Origin: Oscillospiraceae bacterium
GTDB lineage: Bacteria > Bacillota > Clostridia > Oscillospirales > Oscillospiraceae
Length of the DNA stretch: 7,230 nucleotides
Reading direction: 5' to 3'
NCBI GenBank assembly: GCA_028705905.1
Contig: JAQWCP010000074.1
Span: forward strand, 1-7,230
Part shown: positions 5,035-7,230 of the stretch, piece by piece
Position numbering within the stretch: the first letter of the stretch is position 1
How the letters are laid out: the number at the start of each line of letters is the position of its first letter
Made by a program: the position numbers and the translations under genes
Notes under the pieces: generated by a model
What the model saw: only the letters and a program-made list of their open reading frames with translations
Databases searched by the model: none
What the model was told of the DNA's origin: nothing

Positions 5035-5574
5035 ATGTCAGCGACAAGAGACTTGTATAACGGGAATGCAGCGTATGATTTGTCCTACATAGGAGGCGTT
5101 GGGTCAGGTGTCCGTGTGCGGCAGCCGGATCCGCTGGTTCGTCCGCGCACGCGGACAAAAGCAAAACCAAAGTCTCGCACCCGTACCAAGTTGCGTGTGC
5201 GGAAGCAGCAAAAAATATCGCCCATGGCAGTGGCCGGATTTTTGGCTGTGGCTGCATTTGCCGTTGTGTTGTTGTTGAGTTACGCCAATTTAATGGCAAT
5301 TTCCGACCGAGTGGTTCACTTGAAAAATGACGCAAAGGAATTGAAAGGGCAAGAGGCCATTTTACAGGCGAAATATGAACGTACATTTGACCTGAATGCC
5401 ATTGAAGAGCAGTTTACCTCTCTTGGCACCATGGCGAAACCACGGGCAGATCAAGTGGTTTATGTGGACATGTCTGAGCCGGATAGTGCCCGGGTGATCC
5501 AGGGAGAAACAGAACAATCAGCTTCTGACGGTATCAAAAATTTTTTCACAATGGCGTTGGAATATTTTAACTGA
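5035..5574 (+). CDS. ftsL: Cell division protein FtsL-like (bitopic divisome subunit)
   Basis: FtsL is a small single-pass protein that joins DivIC/FtsB and DivIB/FtsQ and helps activate septal peptidoglycan synthesis by FtsW and the class B PBP. The 179-residue product has the expected plan: a basic cytoplasmic tail (about 1-60, very rich in Arg/Lys from 36 to 60), one membrane segment (about 63-88), then an extracytoplasmic coiled-coil-like stretch (about 89-118) and the family-like tail LGTMAKPRADQVVYVDM at 130-146. Sequence conservation in FtsL is poor, so the assignment rests on topology, size and position directly after rsmH. The cytoplasmic tail is longer than in B. subtilis FtsL. There is a 61-base gap from the rsmH stop. 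A terminator follows about 150 bases after the stop, so this is likely the last long gene of the mraZ transcript. Confidence 0.88.
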   Translation: MSATRDLYNGNAAYDLSYIGGVGSGVRVRQPDPLVRPRTRTKAKPKSRTRTKLRVRKQQKISPMAVAGFLAVAAFAVVLLLSYANLMAISDRVVHLKNDAKELKGQEAILQAKYERTFDLNAIEEQFTSLGTMAKPRADQVVYVDMSEPDSARVIQGETEQSASDGIKNFFTMALEYFN

Positions 5575-5587
5575 GAAGCGATTATAT

Positions 5588-5698
5588 ATGGCACAAGGCC
5601 AAAGTGGGCGGCCGGCAGGGGGAAAGACACTCGTGTTCAAACTGTGTTTTACAAAATTGGGGGATTACAATGTGGCAGAGGGGCAATTTCTTATCTGA
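5588..5698 (+). CDS. Candidate 36-codon small ORF after ftsL
   Basis: An ATG 13 bases after the ftsL stop opens a 36-codon frame (start MAQGQSGRPAGGKT) ending at TGA 5696-5698. Only a weak GAGAAG element precedes it, about 9 bases away. It has no recognisable domain. It fills most of the gap before the terminator at 5723, so it could be a small translated product, a leader, or chance. I do not assign a function. Confidence 0.2.
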   Translation: MAQGQSGRPAGGKTLVFKLCFTKLGDYNVAEGQFLI

Positions 5699-5722
5699 GA
5701 CAATGTAGTTGCCTGTCATGAC

Positions 5723-5760
5723 GGGGAGTAAGAATATGTGTTCTTACTCCTGCGTTTTTA
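5723..5760 (+). terminator. Intrinsic terminator between ftsL and the PBP gene
   Basis: A perfect 10-bp stem (GGAGTAAGAA at 5725-5734 with TTCTTACTCC at 5741-5750) and a 6-base loop are followed by TGCGTTTTTA, with five T at 5755-5759. It should end, or attenuate, the mraZ-rsmH-ftsL transcript about 150 bases after ftsL and about 120 bases before the PBP gene. Confidence 0.85.
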
Positions 5761-5880
5761 ATTGCAACAAAATTTAGACAAAAAGAAATTAAATTCGAAT
5801 CGCCGATTTCCATGAAGCAATGCATTCCTTTGGAGGAAGTGTACTTTTTTGTCCTGGCGAGTGATAGAGAGGCGGAACAA
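5761..5880 (+). other. Leader region of the PBP gene
   Basis: The 120 bases after the terminator should hold a promoter for the PBP gene if the terminator is efficient. I see AT-rich sequence with TTGCAA (5762-5767) and TAGACA (5775-5780), but neither has a good -10 at 16-18 bases, and no clear sigma-E element was found. A small inverted repeat, TTCCT-TTGG-AGGAA, lies at 5825-5838. An in-frame ATG at 5812 would add 23 residues to the PBP but has no ribosome site. Confidence 0.45.
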
Positions 5881-7230
5881 ATGGCGGGTGAAAAACAAAG
5901 TAAAAAGATGACGGCAGATCAACGGGCCAACCGAACAATTTTGCGTCGCACGCTGTTTTTGATGGGCGTTTTTGGTATTTTTACTTTCGTACTTCTGTTG
6001 GGGAAGCTATTTAATATTCAAATATTGGCGCATGATGAGTATGAAGAAATGGCAGTGGATCAACAGACCCGGTCGGCGACCGTTTCAGCGGCCAGAGGCG
6101 TCATCTACGATGCAAAGAATGTGCCGCTGGCCATCAGCGCAACGGTACAAAATGTGATCTTGTCTCCCAAAGACATTGCCGAAAAGGAAATGGATCAAAA
6201 CAAAATTGCGGATGGACTTTCTGAGATATTGGAGTTGGATCGGGAAGGCATTCTGGAAAAGATGAAAAACACCAAATCGCAGTACGTGGTGATCAAACGA
6301 AAAATTGAGCAGGAAACGGAAGAAGCGGTGCGCACGTTTATCAAGGAAAACAAGTTGGCAAACGGGGTATACCTGATGCCGGATACCCGCAGGTACTATC
6401 CCAGCGGTAGCCTGGCCTCCCATGTGGTCGGTTTTGTGGGGACGGACAATAAGGGTCTGGACGGCATTGAGAAATTATACAACAGTGCCTTACAAGGGGA
6501 AAACGGCCGTGTGATTACGGCAAAAACGGGCAAAGGGACAGAAATGCTCTATCAGTTTGGCGACTATTATGACGCACAGGATGGTCAAAATGTTACCCTG
6601 ACCATCGACAGCACCATACAATATTATTTGGATAAGCGTCTGAAGGAAGCCATCGAAAAATATCAGGTCAAAAATGGTGCGTTTGGCATTGCGATGAATC
6701 CCAAAACGGGGGCAATTTACGCCATGTCCAGCATGCCTAATTATGATTTGAACGAGCCCAGCTCGATTTACGATGAAGATTTGACCGGGGAGTTGTCTGG
6801 CTTAGAGGGGGATGTTTACACCGAAAAGTTATCGGAACTGCAGCTGAAGCAATGGCGAAACCGCAGCGTAAGCGATGCTTATGAGCCGGGTTCTGTGTTT
6901 AAAACGCTGACATTGTCCATGGCACTGGAGGAAGGCCTGGTTTCGGACAGCGACACGTTTTATTGCGGTGGGTCGGTTAAAGTAGCGGGGTGGGGGAAAC
7001 CCATCAACTGCCATAAGCACAGCGGACACGGTTCCCAAACGCTGGCTCAGGCAGTGCAAAATTCCTGCAACCCTGCATTTGTCAATATCGGCCTGCGGAT
7101 TGGCACAGAAAAATTTTATGAGTATCTGAAAGCATATGGATTGCTGGAAAAGACAAATGTGGATGTGTTGGGCGAGGGAAACAGCGTCATTTGGAACCGT
7201 GATACATTCAACCAAAATATTGTCTCGCTG
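5881..7230 (+). CDS. spoVD: Class B penicillin-binding protein (SpoVD/FtsI family transpeptidase), 3' end outside window
   Basis: Class B PBPs are D,D-transpeptidases that cross-link peptidoglycan at the septum (FtsI/PBP2B) or in the spore cortex (SpoVD). The 450 residues visible show a short cytoplasmic tail, one membrane anchor (about 24-42, LFLMGVFGIFTFVLLLG), a PBP dimer domain starting near 60 with AARGVIYD, and the transpeptidase domain from about 260. Active-site S338-V-F-K341 in EPGSVFK and the second motif S395-C-N397 are present; the KTG motif and any PASTA domains would lie beyond the right edge. The start ATG (5881) is preceded by GAGAGGCGG about 5 bases away. Position after ftsL fits the clostridial order mraZ-rsmH-ftsL-spoVD-mraY. 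I cannot separate SpoVD from a vegetative FtsI without the C-terminus, so the symbol is provisional. Separation from ftsL by a terminator suggests its own regulation. Confidence 0.9.
   Translation, partial: MAGEKQSKKMTADQRANRTILRRTLFLMGVFGIFTFVLLLGKLFNIQILAHDEYEEMAVDQQTRSATVSAARGVIYDAKNVPLAISATVQNVILSPKDIAEKEMDQNKIADGLSEILELDREGILEKMKNTKSQYVVIKRKIEQETEEAVRTFIKENKLANGVYLMPDTRRYYPSGSLASHVVGFVGTDNKGLDGIEKLYNSALQGENGRVITAKTGKGTEMLYQFGDYYDAQDGQNVTLTIDSTIQYYLDKRLKEAIEKYQVKNGAFGIAMNPKTGAIYAMSSMPNYDLNEPSSIYDEDLTGELSGLEGDVYTEKLSELQLKQWRNRSVSDAYEPGSVFKTLTLSMALEEGLVSDSDTFYCGGSVKVAGWGKPINCHKHSGHGSQTLAQAVQNSCNPAFVNIGLRIGTEKFYEYLKAYGLLEKTNVDVLGEGNSVIWNRDTFNQNIVSL

Noticed and set aside
5812..5880. 23-residue N-terminal extension of the PBP from an in-frame ATG at 5812
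   Set aside because: No ribosome site at 5812; the ATG at 5881 has GAGAGGCGG upstream and gives a normal short cytoplasmic tail. The in-frame GTG at 5839 is only 2 bases from its GGAGG.
1..7230. CRISPR array, insertion sequence ends or rRNA
   Set aside because: No regularly spaced long direct repeats, no transposase and no rRNA sequence seen in the window.

Overview
The window looks like chromosomal DNA from a spore-forming, anaerobic Clostridia-type Firmicute, most plausibly from the Oscillospirales/Ruminococcaceae. The grounds are a spore-specific gene (ylbJ), the mraZ-rsmH-ftsL-PBP gene order of the division/cell-wall (dcw) cluster, AGGAGG-type ribosome binding sites, sigma-A-like promoters and a tyrosine integrase of the type found on clostridial mobile elements. 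The genus assignment is inference.

Left part (1-1371): the 3' end of a tyrosine recombinase gene, very likely 5'-truncated by the window edge, points at a minus-strand pair of serine tRNA genes, tRNA-Ser(GCU) and tRNA-Ser(UGA). These have a good sigma-A promoter behind them and a 13-bp-stem terminator after them. The integrase-tRNA junction is probably the right end of an integrated element whose body lies left of the window. Short GGGTCAAA direct repeats straddling the end of the integrase gene may be recombinase binding sites.

Middle part (1372-3279): about 420 bases without a recognisable gene, then a minus-strand pair. Upstream in transcription is ylbJ, a multi-pass sporulation membrane protein tied to dipicolinate transport into the forespore. 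It is followed 34 bases later by a 73-residue uncharacterised protein with four cysteines (CxxC...C...C). A terminator follows three bases after the small gene's stop.

Right part (3280-7230): the dcw cluster on the plus strand. A strong sigma-A promoter (TTGCAA-17-TATACT) is followed by about four 10-bp-spaced TGGGG-like repeats that look like the MraZ operator, a possible 12-codon leader peptide whose stop overlaps the mraZ start, then mraZ, rsmH (directly abutting) and ftsL. A strong intrinsic terminator after ftsL separates this transcription unit from a class B penicillin-binding protein gene (SpoVD/FtsI type) that runs off the right edge. MraZ represses its own operon, RsmH modifies 16S rRNA, FtsL is a bitopic divisome subunit and the PBP cross-links septal or spore-cortex peptidoglycan.

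No clearly new large system is visible. The most noteworthy items are the MraZ operator with an overlapping leader ORF, the four-cysteine protein paired with ylbJ, the terminator plus candidate small ORF between ftsL and the PBP, and the unexplained 420-base gap.
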